A program made the position numbers and the translations under genes. From the NCBI GenBank assembly GCA_017472965.1, contig JAFUNR010000009.1, positions 62,001-126,000 on the forward strand: DNA of 64,000 bases, given 5' to 3'. Source of the DNA: Oscillospiraceae bacterium (GTDB taxonomy: Bacteria; Bacillota; Clostridia; Oscillospirales; Ruminococcaceae). Shown here one piece after another: positions 15,522-23,085 of this stretch (position 1 is the first letter of the stretch; each line of letters starts with the position of its first letter). The notes under the pieces were generated by a model. The model ran no database searches. It was given only the letters and a program-made list of their open reading frames with translations, and had not been told where the DNA came from.

Positions 15522-17678
15522 TTACCGGTTGCTCTGCACCGTGACGGGCAAACCCAGTTCTCTGAGCACCTCAAAGAACTGCGCCTCCAGCTCCGGTTCA
15601 CAGATATCACGGATAAAATTGATATAGACCGTACCCCCATAGGAGAGTACGCCGCAGTTGTGCGGAGCCTTTGCCTGCGGGCCGATGATGAAATCCATGC
15701 GGCGCACATGATCCGCCATACACGCCGGCATACGCACCGCCCCCAGATTGGACAGGCTCAGGCAGGATTTGCACTCGCCCACCGTATCAAAAACCGCCTT
15801 CATCACAAAATTCTTGATGAAAAGCGGCAGCAGCTTGACCGCCCACATACGCTCGCTGGATACATTGGTGGCAATGCGGGTACTCATCACCTTCCGGTTG
15901 ACTTCCAGCCCCATGTGATGATGCACGATGCTGCAGATCTCCGCAAAATCGTAATCTCCCAGCCGCGGATCCAGCTGCGGCGTGGTGTAAAGAGCAAAAT
16001 TACGCAGCGTATTGCTGCCGAACAGCGGGCGCAGATTGACCGGCAGCAGCACCTTGAGCGGCTTGCGCCGCCGGCGGGAACGCACCTTGCGCTTTTGCAG
16101 GCGCTGCAGCGCCTGCAGCATCACAGCCCCCAGAAATGCCGTCACGCTGACATGATATTCATGCGCTTTTTCCAGCATTGCCGCTGCAGGCACCGTAAAG
16201 CAGGTCAGGTGCAGAAAACCGTCCTGCTCCGGCGTGCCGGAAAGATGCCATGCGGTATCCTCGCGCCGGCTTGCATTCACCTTGCCCGCATACCGCAGGA
16301 AGCTGTCCTCCAGTTCCTCCTCTGTGGGCGCCTCCAGCCTGCCCAGCACACCGTATTCCGCCGGCACATGGATGCCATAGCGCTGGTGCAGATATTCCGC
16401 CACCAGCGTTTTCAAAAAAATCATGCCGCCGCTGCCGTCGGTGACGGCATGGAAAAACTCCACCGCAATGCGGTTGCCCCAGCACAGCACACGAAAGGCG
16501 CTGCGGCGCAGCTCTTTACGGTTCATATGCGCCAGCGGCCAGCTTTTTTCCGGCTGCAGCTCCGGCGCGGCAGGCAGCTGCTCCAGATAATACCAGAAAG
16601 CGCCCCGCCGCAGCCGCACAGCAATGGACGGAAACCGCCGCACCGTCACCTCCAGTGCGGTGCGCAGCGCCGCTTCGTCCACCGGCTCATCCATAGTGGC
16701 GGAAAGCCGGAACACATTGCTCCAGTTGCGGCGCAGTGCGGCGGGATAGATTTTGGCGGCGTTATCCAGCCGCAGCCAGCGCAGCTCGTTTTCCCGCGAG
16801 AGATGGCGGTTGAGAAACCGGTTGATCACGGTATATTCACCTGCATCCTCCGCAAGATCATACAGAAGATAGGCGTGCCAGCGATCCTGTCCCACCGACA
16901 GCCGGCTTTTACAGCCGGACGCCAGCAGCTTTTCGTGCAGCAGACGGGAATCATCCAGCATGATCTCATCGCCGCCCACAAAGATCAGTGAAGGCGGCAG
17001 CCCCTCCAGATCGCCGAAAAGCGGCGACACCAGCGGATCCATCCGGTCATTTGTATAGCTTTTTGCGTAAAAATCCAGCAAACTTTTGCTTATAGAGCAA
17101 TCCACATCCTGATTGAAACGGTAGGAATCCCCCGATGCGGTGAGATCCGTCCATGGGGAAATGGCCACGATACAGGCGGGCAGGGTCTCCTGCAGCTCTT
17201 TGAGCCGCAGGCACAGCGCATAGGCCAGACCGCCGCCGGCGCTTTCGCCGCACAGCGCGATCTGGTGCGGCGCATAGCCCTTGCTGCGCAGATAGTGCCA
17301 TGCCGTCAGCGCATCCTCCAGTGCAGCGGGGAACGGATGCTCCGGCGCAAGACGGTATGCCGCGCAGAATACCTGTACCCCCCATTCCACCGCCAGCTTG
17401 GAGCCCACGCCCTTGGCATATTCCAGGTCGCCGCAGGTATAGCCGCCGCCATGCAGATACAGCAGCACGCCCGTGCGGCGGCTCTGGCGCGGTATGACCC
17501 ACGCGCCGTCGAACCGATCAAAAGCGTGCTCATGAACGATCACCTTTTTACGCTGCATCGCGCCCATCAGTTCGCCTATTTTTTCCTGTGCGCGGCGGGT
17601 CTGCTCCAATGACGCATTGGCCAGGATCGGCTTGAGCAGATTCAGCTGTGCACGCACAAATCCGGCAGATAATGCCAC
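15522..17678 (-). CDS. Alpha/beta-hydrolase fused to a condensation-type acyltransferase domain
   Basis: Cytoplasmic two-domain protein of 718 residues. The N-terminal half is a hormone-sensitive-lipase-type alpha/beta hydrolase: oxyanion-hole HGGGY, nucleophile elbow GESAGGG, and a late Asp/His pair (VGGDE, RWHAY). The second half resembles condensation or alcohol-acyltransferase domains, with FHAVTDGSGG fitting the catalytic HxxxDG motif. An ester- or amide-forming enzyme paired with an esterase is implied; the substrate is unknown. The GTG at 17678 has GGAGG seven bases upstream. An ATG at 17714 lies at the predicted -10 and is excluded. First gene of an operon with the zinc-ribbon membrane protein and the DUF1848 gene. 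Confidence 0.82.
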   Translation of the reverse strand: MALSAGFVRAQLNLLKPILANASLEQTRRAQEKIGELMGAMQRKKVIVHEHAFDRFDGAWVIPRQSRRTGVLLYLHGGGYTCGDLEYAKGVGSKLAVEWGVQVFCAAYRLAPEHPFPAALEDALTAWHYLRSKGYAPHQIALCGESAGGGLAYALCLRLKELQETLPACIVAISPWTDLTASGDSYRFNQDVDCSISKSLLDFYAKSYTNDRMDPLVSPLFGDLEGLPPSLIFVGGDEIMLDDSRLLHEKLLASGCKSRLSVGQDRWHAYLLYDLAEDAGEYTVINRFLNRHLSRENELRWLRLDNAAKIYPAALRRNWSNVFRLSATMDEPVDEAALRTALEVTVRRFPSIAVRLRRGAFWYYLEQLPAAPELQPEKSWPLAHMNRKELRRSAFRVLCWGNRIAVEFFHAVTDGSGGMIFLKTLVAEYLHQRYGIHVPAEYGVLGRLEAPTEEELEDSFLRYAGKVNASRREDTAWHLSGTPEQDGFLHLTCFTVPAAAMLEKAHEYHVSVTAFLGAVMLQALQRLQKRKVRSRRRRKPLKVLLPVNLRPLFGSNTLRNFALYTTPQLDPRLGDYDFAEICSIVHHHMGLEVNRKVMSTRIATNVSSERMWAVKLLPLFIKNFVMKAVFDTVGECKSCLSLSNLGAVRMPACMADHVRRMDFIIGPQAKAPHNCGVLSYGGTVYINFIRDICEPELEAQFFEVLRELGLPVTVQSNR

Positions 17679-17712
17679 GGTGCTCCCTCCTTTGCCTCTT
17701 TTTCTTTCTCTC

Positions 17713-17741
17713 ATTTTATCACAGAGAACAGCATATGTAAA
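17713..17741 (-). promoter_or_regulatory. Promoter of the hydrolase-condensation operon
   Basis: TTTACA (17736-17741) and TAAAAT (17713-17718) on the minus strand are 17 bases apart, with a TG one base before the -10. It places the start of transcription near 17706, downstream of the ATG at 17714. Confidence 0.75.
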
Positions 17742-17778
17742 GACGGAACCGGTTTTTTAATAACCGATATCAAGGCAA

Positions 17779-17808
17779 AGAAAAACCCCGCAGTTTTACC
17801 GCAGGGTA
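17779..17808 (-). terminator. Probable terminator of the carD-like gene
   Basis: A short stem (ACCCCGC against GCAGGGT, one mismatch) is followed on the minus strand by TTTTTCTTT. It starts about ten bases after the carD-like stop codon. Confidence 0.55.
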
Positions 17809-17817
17809 TTCTTCTCT

Positions 17818-18336
17818 TTATTCCGGCTGTGCCGGTGCAAGACGGCGCTGAATATATACCTCCACTTCGTCCGCACCGATATGCAGTGCACAGGCCAGTT
17901 CCTCAAACAGGAACTGCTGCGCCATCTGCAGAAATTGCCGGTCCACCTTGCCCAACGCTTTTCCTCGGGCACGATATTCCTTCTGGCGCTGCCACAGGGT
18001 CTTCAGCAGCTGCGCCAGATCTTCAGCGCGATAGGTGCGCAGAATGGCCCTGTACTGCTCAGCCTGTTGTCGGTAATCGCCGGATCCCGGCGCAAGCAGC
18101 GGCGTTTCGGGCAGCGCATCAATCAGCGCGTCTGCCTGCTGTGCATCCATCACCGGGCGCATAAATACGGCGGTATCCACCGGTACATACACCACCCCTC
18201 CGCCATAAACGGGAACAAGTGTATAATACAATCGTTCCTTATCCTGTCCCGGAACGGGCCGCGCCAGCTTGCCAACACTGCCCACACGGCAAACACCGGA
18301 GCCTGCATACACGATCAGCGAATCCTGTTCAAACAT
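17818..18336 (-). CDS. CarD/CdnL-family transcription regulator
   Basis: Protein of 172 residues. The N-terminal 60 residues form a CarD/TRCF RNA-polymerase-interacting domain (IVYAGSGVCRV, YYTLVP, VYVPVD). A helical DNA-binding region fills about 75-165. CarD proteins bind the RNA polymerase beta subunit and stabilise open promoter complexes; in Clostridia they act broadly. The ATG at 18336 has AGGAGGAG seven bases upstream; a start eight codons earlier is less likely. Its leader contains a large hairpin with a T tract that may attenuate transcription or end proC. Monocistronic as far as can be seen. Confidence 0.85.
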   Translation of the reverse strand: MFEQDSLIVYAGSGVCRVGSVGKLARPVPGQDKERLYYTLVPVYGGGVVYVPVDTAVFMRPVMDAQQADALIDALPETPLLAPGSGDYRQQAEQYRAILRTYRAEDLAQLLKTLWQRQKEYRARGKALGKVDRQFLQMAQQFLFEELACALHIGADEVEVYIQRRLAPAQPE

Positions 18337-18357
18337 TCTTTCTCCTCCTGTACACCG

Positions 18358-18404
18358 CAAAAACAGCGCGGCCTGACAACTGGACTTACGTTGTCAAACC
18401 GCGC
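18358..18404 (-). terminator. Large hairpin with T tract in the carD leader, downstream of proC
   Basis: A double stem GCGCGG (18366-18371)/CCGCGC (18399-18404) and TGACAAC (18374-18380)/GTTGTCA (18390-18396) has an internal mismatch of two bases. TGTTTTTG follows on the minus strand. It lies 63 bases past the proC stop but also just downstream of a -10 for carD, so it could be a terminator for proC, an attenuator for carD, or both. Confidence 0.7.
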
Positions 18405-18415
18405 GTTGTATATAT

Positions 18416-18421
18416 ATTATA
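18416..18421 (-). promoter_or_regulatory. Extended -10 promoter of the carD-like gene
   Basis: TGATATAAT (extended -10) lies on the minus strand with the TATAAT at 18416-18421. The only -35 candidate, TTACAT, is weak and 18 bases upstream. Transcription would begin near 18409, so the hairpin at 18366-18404 forms the start of the leader. Confidence 0.5.
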
Positions 18422-18466
18422 TCACATCTTTTTCGCCGATGTAAGTGAAATTTTGCCGCGAAGCGC

Positions 18467-19291
18467 TCACTTTTTAGCGGCTTCCTCACCCAGTTTTGCG
18501 CCGCGGGCTGCGGCGGCAGTCACCGCATCCATCACGGCAGCGCGCATACCGCCCTTTTCCAGTGCATGCACACCTGCAATGGTGCTGCCGCCGGGGCTGC
18601 ACACCGCATCCTTCAGCTCGCCGGGATGCTTTTTGCTTTCCAGCACCAGCGCAGCGGCTCCCTCCACTGCGGCGGCAGCGTACTGAATAGCCTTGGCACG
18701 GGGCAGACCGCACTCCACGCCGCCATCCGCCAGCGCTTCGATGAACTGATATACGAATGCGGGGCTGCAGCCTGCCACGGCGGAAGCCGCATCCATCAGG
18801 CGTTCTTCCAGTTCGTCGAACCGGCCCGCACACTCCATCATCTGCAGAAAATCCGCAAGCTCCTGCGGCTGCACTCCGGTGTGGCAATAGGTGGTCATGC
18901 CCTTGCCGATGGCAGCCGGGGTATTCGGCATGATGCGCAGCACAGGATACGCACCGCCGGCAAGCGTCTGCAGCTGAGCGCAGGTCAGACCCGCCGCCAT
19001 ACTGACCAGAACAAACCGCTCTCCCGCAGCAGCACGCTGCGCCAGCACAGGCGCAATGCCCGCCAGCATACCGGCCATCATCTGCGGCTTGACACCCAGC
19101 AAAAGGAACCGCGCCTGCTGCGCCGCCTGCTCGTTGCTTACCGCTTCTCCGCCAAGCTGCTGTGCCAGAGCCTGCGCCTTGGCAGGGGTACGATTGGCCA
19201 GCAGCATCTGTCCGGCAGGCAGCTTTTCCGCCGCAGCCTTTGCCAGTGCTCCGCCCATACTGCCGCAGCCGATCAATCCGAATTCCTTCAT
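18467..19291 (-). CDS. proC: Pyrroline-5-carboxylate reductase
   Basis: Last step of proline synthesis: NAD(P)H-dependent reduction of pyrroline-5-carboxylate in the cytosol. The 274-residue product has the Rossmann motif GLIGCGSMGGAL at its N terminus, MAAGL and IMPNTPA in the middle, and the C-terminal family signature SPGGSTIAG with GLPRAKAIQYAAA before it. The ATG at 19291 follows GAGGTGG; a start five codons earlier lacks spacing. It has its own promoter and lies between the terminated yabR gene and carD. No other proline gene is nearby. Confidence 0.95.
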   Translation of the reverse strand: MKEFGLIGCGSMGGALAKAAAEKLPAGQMLLANRTPAKAQALAQQLGGEAVSNEQAAQQARFLLLGVKPQMMAGMLAGIAPVLAQRAAAGERFVLVSMAAGLTCAQLQTLAGGAYPVLRIMPNTPAAIGKGMTTYCHTGVQPQELADFLQMMECAGRFDELEERLMDAASAVAGCSPAFVYQFIEALADGGVECGLPRAKAIQYAAAAVEGAAALVLESKKHPGELKDAVCSPGGSTIAGVHALEKGGMRAAVMDAVTAAAARGAKLGEEAAKK

Positions 19292-19331
19292 TTGTTTCCA
19301 CCTCATCCCTGTCAGTTACGATCTTTTCTTT

Positions 19332-19360
19332 ATTATAGCCTGTCACCGCCTGCGGCACAA
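19332..19360 (-). promoter_or_regulatory. Promoter of proC
   Basis: TTGTGC (19355-19360) and TATAAT (19332-19337) on the minus strand are separated by 17 bases. Confidence 0.65.
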
Positions 19361-19380
19361 GCCCCCCTGCACAACGCAGC

Positions 19381-19420
19381 AAAAAAAATCAGACGCGCCG
19401 CAGCCTGAGCAGCGCGTCTG
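19381..19420 (-). terminator. Terminator of the yabPQ-divIC-yabR operon
   Basis: A nine-bp stem CAGACGCGC (19390-19398)/GCGCGTCTG (19412-19420) is followed by eight T on the minus strand, ten bases past the yabR-like stop. Confidence 0.9.
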
Positions 19421-19429
19421 TAAAAAAAC

Positions 19430-19873
19430 TTATTTTCGCCGACCGCCACGGCGATTTTCCACCGATCGGTTGAGATCGCCGATTTTTTCCTCGCTGCGCT
19501 GCTTGTAACGGCTCATCATGTCTTCAAAGCTCATGTTTTCCTGCGCAGGCTGCGGGCGCGGCGGCTGCCACACACGGGGCGCTTCGCGCTGTGCCGGAGC
19601 TTTGCCGCGGGGTCTTGCAAGGCGCTCACCTTCCTGCTGCGGCAGAGCTTTACGGATAGAAAGTGCAATCTTGCCTTCGGGAGAAACGGAAACAACCTTC
19701 ACCTTAACTGTCTGGCCCACCTGCAGAACATCTGCAATGTTCTCCACAAAACCGGTGGAAACCTCGGAAATATGCACCATTCCGCTGACACCCGGCTCCA
19801 GTTCCACAAAAGCGCCGAAGGGCTTGATACCGGTGATACGGCCCTCCAGAATCATACCTGCTTCAATCTGCAT
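19430..19873 (-). CDS. yabR: S1-domain RNA-binding protein (YabR/GSP13 type)
   Basis: Protein of 147 residues with one S1 OB-fold domain at the N terminus (about 1-72). It shows GMILEGRITGIKPFGAFVEL, VHISEVS, VKVVSV and GKIALSIR in the usual order. A low-complexity Pro/Arg/Gln-rich tail with MSFEDMMSRYKQ follows, as in YabR-like proteins. Such proteins bind RNA or ribosomes. The ATG at 19873 has AGGAGAG eleven bases upstream. It directly follows divIC as in Bacillus, where the order is yabP-yabQ-divIC-yabR. The 19-codon extension upstream of this start has no ribosome binding site. Confidence 0.88.
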   Translation of the reverse strand: MQIEAGMILEGRITGIKPFGAFVELEPGVSGMVHISEVSTGFVENIADVLQVGQTVKVKVVSVSPEGKIALSIRKALPQQEGERLARPRGKAPAQREAPRVWQPPRPQPAQENMSFEDMMSRYKQRSEEKIGDLNRSVENRRGGRRK

Positions 19874-19941
19874 GTAAACAAATGCTCTCCTCAAAAAAGA
19901 ATGGATACAGAACGGAGTTGCCATGCGCATGACAACTCCGT

Positions 19942-20262
19942 TTACTGCCCTGTAATATCGACAAAGATCTGTTCATCCGGATAGGAATAACCCAGCTTCT
20001 CACGGGCGATCTTCTCGTAGTATTCGCTGATATCATCGCCCGATTCCAGCAATCGCTGCAGTTCGGTGCTTGCTGCCTGCTGCTGCGCGATCTGTTCCTC
20101 CAGAGAAGCGATCTGCCGGTTTTTGATCATAATATCCAACTCATTGGACACAAGGCACACCAGCAGATATCCGCAGAACACCAACACCAACAGCCTAGCC
20201 AAAACGCCAAGCAGGCCGCCGGCCGCCGGTTTCTTCTTCTTTGCCGCAAAGGAACGCTGCAC
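19942..20262 (-). CDS. divIC: Septum formation initiator DivIC/FtsB-like
   Basis: Small bitopic division protein of 106 residues. It has a basic cytoplasmic tail (about 1-20), one transmembrane helix (about 21-40), an extracytoplasmic coiled coil (about 45-75, MIKNRQIASLEEQIAQQQ), and the conserved C-terminal YYEKIAREKLGYS motif with PDEQIF. DivIC acts with FtsL and DivIB to activate septal peptidoglycan synthesis. The start is a GTG at 20262 with GGGGG nine bases upstream. Position between yabQ and yabR supports the assignment. Confidence 0.9.
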   Translation of the reverse strand: MQRSFAAKKKKPAAGGLLGVLARLLVLVFCGYLLVCLVSNELDIMIKNRQIASLEEQIAQQQAASTELQRLLESGDDISEYYEKIAREKLGYSYPDEQIFVDITGQ

Positions 20263-20337
20263 GGTCTTCGACCCCCTTTACCGTTTTTTCTTTTCCGCCT
20301 GTTCCTGTACCGATCCAAAAAGAACAAGCAGCTTCAG

Positions 20338-20964
20338 TTATAAATTATTATAATATATCTGTGCCGGATTTTGCAACTCTTTTTGCGGATTTTCCTGTAA
20401 ATCTTTTTTGCTTTTTTCGATATCGTTCCTCTTCTCTGCCTGTGCAGCAGCCCGAAGGCGGTTTTCAAGCAACTCGGCCCGCTTTTTTTGCCGTTTCTCC
20501 CAGACAAGACGGCGGCGTTCTCTGCGGGCAAGGCTGCGCCGGTGAAAAAAATCATTTACCGCTGTGTACAGCCGCAGCAGCGGCGCGACGGCATGCAGAC
20601 CCATTTTTACCCAGCGGCGCAGTACAGGCTGCACACCGTAAAAATATGCTGCACATCCCGCCGCTAGTCCTGCAGCCATACTCAGACGAAACTGAGCCGC
20701 ATGGCTGCCTGTCAGCACCCACGCCCGGGTAAATAGGACGCACAATGCGGCGAAAATCGCCTCACCTGCCATGAACGAATATTTACGGCAGCGTTTTTGC
20801 AGCCGTCTCTGCCGCGGACGGGGGGCAAATACACCTGTACACGGCACTTCGCTGCGGTGAAGTATGCGCCGCAGCAGCGCATACACCGCACTGTAAGCAA
20901 AACCCAATCCCATTGCACAGAGCAGATCCGTCAGATGCCACGGGAGCGGGATCTGCGCCATCAT
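20338..20964 (-). CDS. yabQ: YabQ-like spore cortex biosynthesis membrane protein
   Basis: Membrane protein of 208 residues with hydrophobic helices at about 8-32, 64-85 and 93-112, then a long basic, charged C-terminal tail (about 135-208). YabQ is made in the mother cell and is needed for cortex formation in Bacillus. Sequence similarity within the family is low, so the call leans on topology and on gene order: it lies six bases after yabP and just before divIC. Its presence argues for an endospore-forming lineage. Confidence 0.75.
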   Translation of the reverse strand: MMAQIPLPWHLTDLLCAMGLGFAYSAVYALLRRILHRSEVPCTGVFAPRPRQRRLQKRCRKYSFMAGEAIFAALCVLFTRAWVLTGSHAAQFRLSMAAGLAAGCAAYFYGVQPVLRRWVKMGLHAVAPLLRLYTAVNDFFHRRSLARRERRRLVWEKRQKKRAELLENRLRAAAQAEKRNDIEKSKKDLQENPQKELQNPAQIYYNNL

Positions 20965-20970
20965 GCGGCA

Positions 20971-21273
20971 TTACCCGAACAGACGGCGCAGTACGCCGGT
21001 GCCCTTTTCCTTATGGATGCGGCTTTGATACTGCAGATACTCCACCTCGCCCAGAATGCTCGCCTCGCCGGTCTGGGAAGAAAAATTCTGCACACGGATG
21101 CCGCTGCCGCCCACCACCAGGGTGCCGCAGGCAGTCTCCAGTGTGGCGGAATAGGAGTCGTAGGCGGTGACCTCCTGCACGCCGGTCAGCTGCAGAGAAT
21201 TTCTGTTATCCAACACCAGTCTGTGTTCCCGCACCGGCTCGGCTGCGGTCGTTTTCCGTTCCGTATACTCCAT
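20971..21273 (-). CDS. yabP: Sporulation protein YabP
   Basis: Protein of 100 residues of the YabP/YqfC family. Conserved blocks include HRLVLDNRNSLQLTGVQEV, SYSATLETACGTLVVGG, IRVQNFSSQTGEASILGEV and LQYQ. YabP is a mother-cell sporulation protein of uncertain biochemical role, co-transcribed with yabQ. The ATG at 21273 has AGGAGGGAG upstream; the 23 codons before it are not counted. It heads the yabP-yabQ-divIC-yabR operon and is divergent from the 21464 gene. A TATACT-like element lies upstream, but I could not assign a sigma-E promoter with confidence. Confidence 0.88.
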   Translation of the reverse strand: MEYTERKTTAAEPVREHRLVLDNRNSLQLTGVQEVTAYDSYSATLETACGTLVVGGSGIRVQNFSSQTGEASILGEVEYLQYQSRIHKEKGTGVLRRLFG

Positions 21274-21399
21274 AGCTCTCCCTCCTGTTCTTTCGTTTGC
21301 GCTCTTTCCATTGAATATGCTGCTGCGCTGCGCAGTATACATTCTCCACAGGAATTCACGCTTTTTTCATAAAAAGCAATGTACTCATTCATAAAACTA

Positions 21400-21408
21400 T
21401 GTTATAAT
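21400..21408 (+). promoter_or_regulatory. Extended -10 promoter before the 21464 gene
   Basis: TGTTATAAT (extended -10, TATAAT at 21403-21408) lies 56 bases before the TTG start. The -35 position reads TGTACT and is poor. Confidence 0.45.
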
Positions 21409-21463
21409 ATTTTTTGAAAACATAAAGCGGTGTATCCGCACGAACGACAAGGATGTGATTTTT

Positions 21464-22228
21464 TTGGCAAGCCCGCGCTACACATTGAATATCACCGAAG
21501 AGGATCTGAAGCCCGATGAACCCATCGTGCTCACCAAAGAAGAAAAGCGAGAAAACTGGCTGCACTACCACAAATGGCATATCGCCTTTGCCGTTTTCAT
21601 GCTGGTACTGGTCGTGTGGTTTATTCACGACATGGTCACCCGTGTTCTTCCGGATTATCAGTTCGCCATCGTTACCGACAAATACATCAACAGCGCTGCG
21701 ATGGATTCACTGGAGGATGCGCTTTCTGCCGAGCTGGAAGATGTGAACGGCGACGGTCAGGTGGAGGTCACTGTGGTACATTACCGCCTGCACTACGAAG
21801 AGGATTTTGACCGGCTGGATCTATCCAACAAAACCTACACCGAAATGCAGATGGCGGATGAACAGCGCATCTCCACGGATTTTGCGGTAAGCGAATCCCT
21901 GATTTTCATCACCGACTGTTTCCCCGGTCTGCAGAGCCAGGTTCCCCTGTTCGGCTTTTTGGAGGATCCCTACGCCTACCCCGCCGAAGATGAACTGGAT
22001 GATTATGACCGCATGACCATCAACTGGACGGATTCCGCATTCCTGAGCGGCCTCGAGCTGCCGATGGATGTGGTGGACGCCGAAGCCGGTACCTCCACCC
22101 CTGCACAGGAGTTCTTCTCGGATTTTCAAGTCTGTATGCGTACCCTGTTTGACCACACCGATGAGGACCTCACCACCCGTTTCGGCGGCTGTGTCCGGCT
22201 GATGCGCCGCATTCGGCAGGAGGCCTGA
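21464..22228 (+). CDS. Membrane-anchored protein with DxNxDG loop, unknown function
   Basis: Uncharacterised protein of 254 residues. The N-terminal 45 residues are cytoplasmic and charged, followed by a transmembrane helix (about 44-64, IAFAVFMLVLVVWFIHDM) and an extracytoplasmic domain. That domain holds DVNGDGQVE (from about residue 94), which looks like a calcium-binding loop of the EF-hand/dockerin type, and acidic stretches near PAEDELDDYD. I chose the TTG at 21464 because AAGGAT lies nine bases upstream; a GTG at 21455 is too close to it. Monocistronic, divergent from yabP and closed by a strong terminator. No function is suggested by neighbours. Confidence 0.7.
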   Translation: MASPRYTLNITEEDLKPDEPIVLTKEEKRENWLHYHKWHIAFAVFMLVLVVWFIHDMVTRVLPDYQFAIVTDKYINSAAMDSLEDALSAELEDVNGDGQVEVTVVHYRLHYEEDFDRLDLSNKTYTEMQMADEQRISTDFAVSESLIFITDCFPGLQSQVPLFGFLEDPYAYPAEDELDDYDRMTINWTDSAFLSGLELPMDVVDAEAGTSTPAQEFFSDFQVCMRTLFDHTDEDLTTRFGGCVRLMRRIRQEA

Positions 22229-22271
22229 TACCTCCCCGGCCGAACCTCAAATCGAAAGCATAAAATTGCAA

Positions 22272-22317
22272 AACGCTTCACACCACACAGTCAGGCGTTG
22301 GGTGTGAAGCGTTTTTT
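22272..22317. terminator. Bidirectional terminator between convergent genes
   Basis: A 13-bp perfect stem AACGCTTCACACC (22272-22284)/GGTGTGAAGCGTT (22300-22312) is followed by TTTTTT on the plus strand. The A-rich left side serves the bofA-like gene on the minus strand. Confidence 0.9.
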
Positions 22318-22326
22318 ATGCACTTT

Positions 22327-22575
22327 TCAGTTCAGAAACGGATGCAGCGTCAGTAAAAGCACCACCCCGGGCACTCCAAGCACCGCTGTCACAAAGGCGG
22401 TGGCATAATTCAGTGCAATACCGACGCCGGTGAATGATGACAGTGCGTTGACCAATCCCAGAGCACAGCAGCCGCACACAGCGGAAATCCCCGCAGCAGC
22501 CAGCGGCCGGCGCTGATGTGTCGCCGCCAGCGCCACGCCCAGCACCGATACCCCGGCCAGGATCCACAACAGCAT
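22327..22575 (-). CDS. bofA: Pro-sigma-K processing inhibitor BofA-like protein
   Basis: Small integral membrane protein of 82 residues with two or three hydrophobic helices. The C-terminal signature NALSSFTGVGIALNYATAF, followed by LGVPGVVLLL, is typical of BofA. In Bacillus BofA holds the SpoIVFB protease inactive so that pro-sigma-K is not cleaved too early in the mother cell. The ATG at 22575 has GGAGGGGG five bases upstream. It follows a DUF2508 (YaaL) gene exactly as yaaL-bofA do in Bacillus, which strengthens the call. Confidence 0.85.
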   Translation of the reverse strand: MLLWILAGVSVLGVALAATHQRRPLAAAGISAVCGCCALGLVNALSSFTGVGIALNYATAFVTAVLGVPGVVLLLTLHPFLN

Positions 22576-22607
22576 TTTTCCCCCTCCTTCCACACACACT
22601 TTTTTCT

Positions 22608-22910
22608 TTATCGTATGCGGACAACTTCTGCGGCAGAACCGGTATATTCCGCATACAGCAGCCTTGCCTGCAGCATAAGACTGTCGTGCCGGGCACGCAG
22701 CGCCTGCCGCTGGTAGATGCAGCTCTCGATCATGTGCGGATCGCCCGCTATGGCAAACTGCGCCTCATTGCTTTGCAGCGCACGGCTGCAGCACTGCAGT
22801 TCTTCGGCCAATTCGCGGCATTGCTGCTGCAGCGCAAGCTTTTTTCGCTTATTCTCCTGCCGCTGCCGAAGTACACTCCCCACCGATCGGATCCATCGGA
22901 AAAACAGCAT
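22608..22910 (-). CDS. yaaL: DUF2508 family protein (YaaL-like)
   Basis: Small protein of 100 residues, largely helical and charged. It has a basic N terminus, a probable coiled coil (about 18-55, RQENKRKKLALQQQC), and the DUF2508 region around MIESCIYQRQALRARHDSLM. Function is unknown; the family lies upstream of bofA in many Firmicutes, and the two genes here are 32 bases apart. GGGGCTG precedes the ATG. Detection rests on position as much as on sequence. Confidence 0.78.
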   Translation of the reverse strand: MLFFRWIRSVGSVLRQRQENKRKKLALQQQCRELAEELQCCSRALQSNEAQFAIAGDPHMIESCIYQRQALRARHDSLMLQARLLYAEYTGSAAEVVRIR

Positions 22911-22993
22911 CCTATCAGCCCCTTTCGGAAATTATTTCCTTTCCAGTATAGTCGATCAGACGGTCTCTTAAACCGCACACCGGAAAATCCGCA

Positions 22994-23024
22994 CAAAAAA
23001 AGCTGCCGCAAAATGCAGCAGCTT
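22994..23024 (-). terminator. Terminator of the rbsK-thiN unit
   Basis: The stem AAGCTGC (23000-23006)/GCAGCTT (23018-23024) is followed on the minus strand by a run of T. It is about 60 bases past the thiN stop. Confidence 0.75.
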
Positions 23025-23085
23025 CCGCCGGACAGCACACAGCCTGTCCGGATTTTTTTGACAATCCGTAAAACACTGCAGAAAA

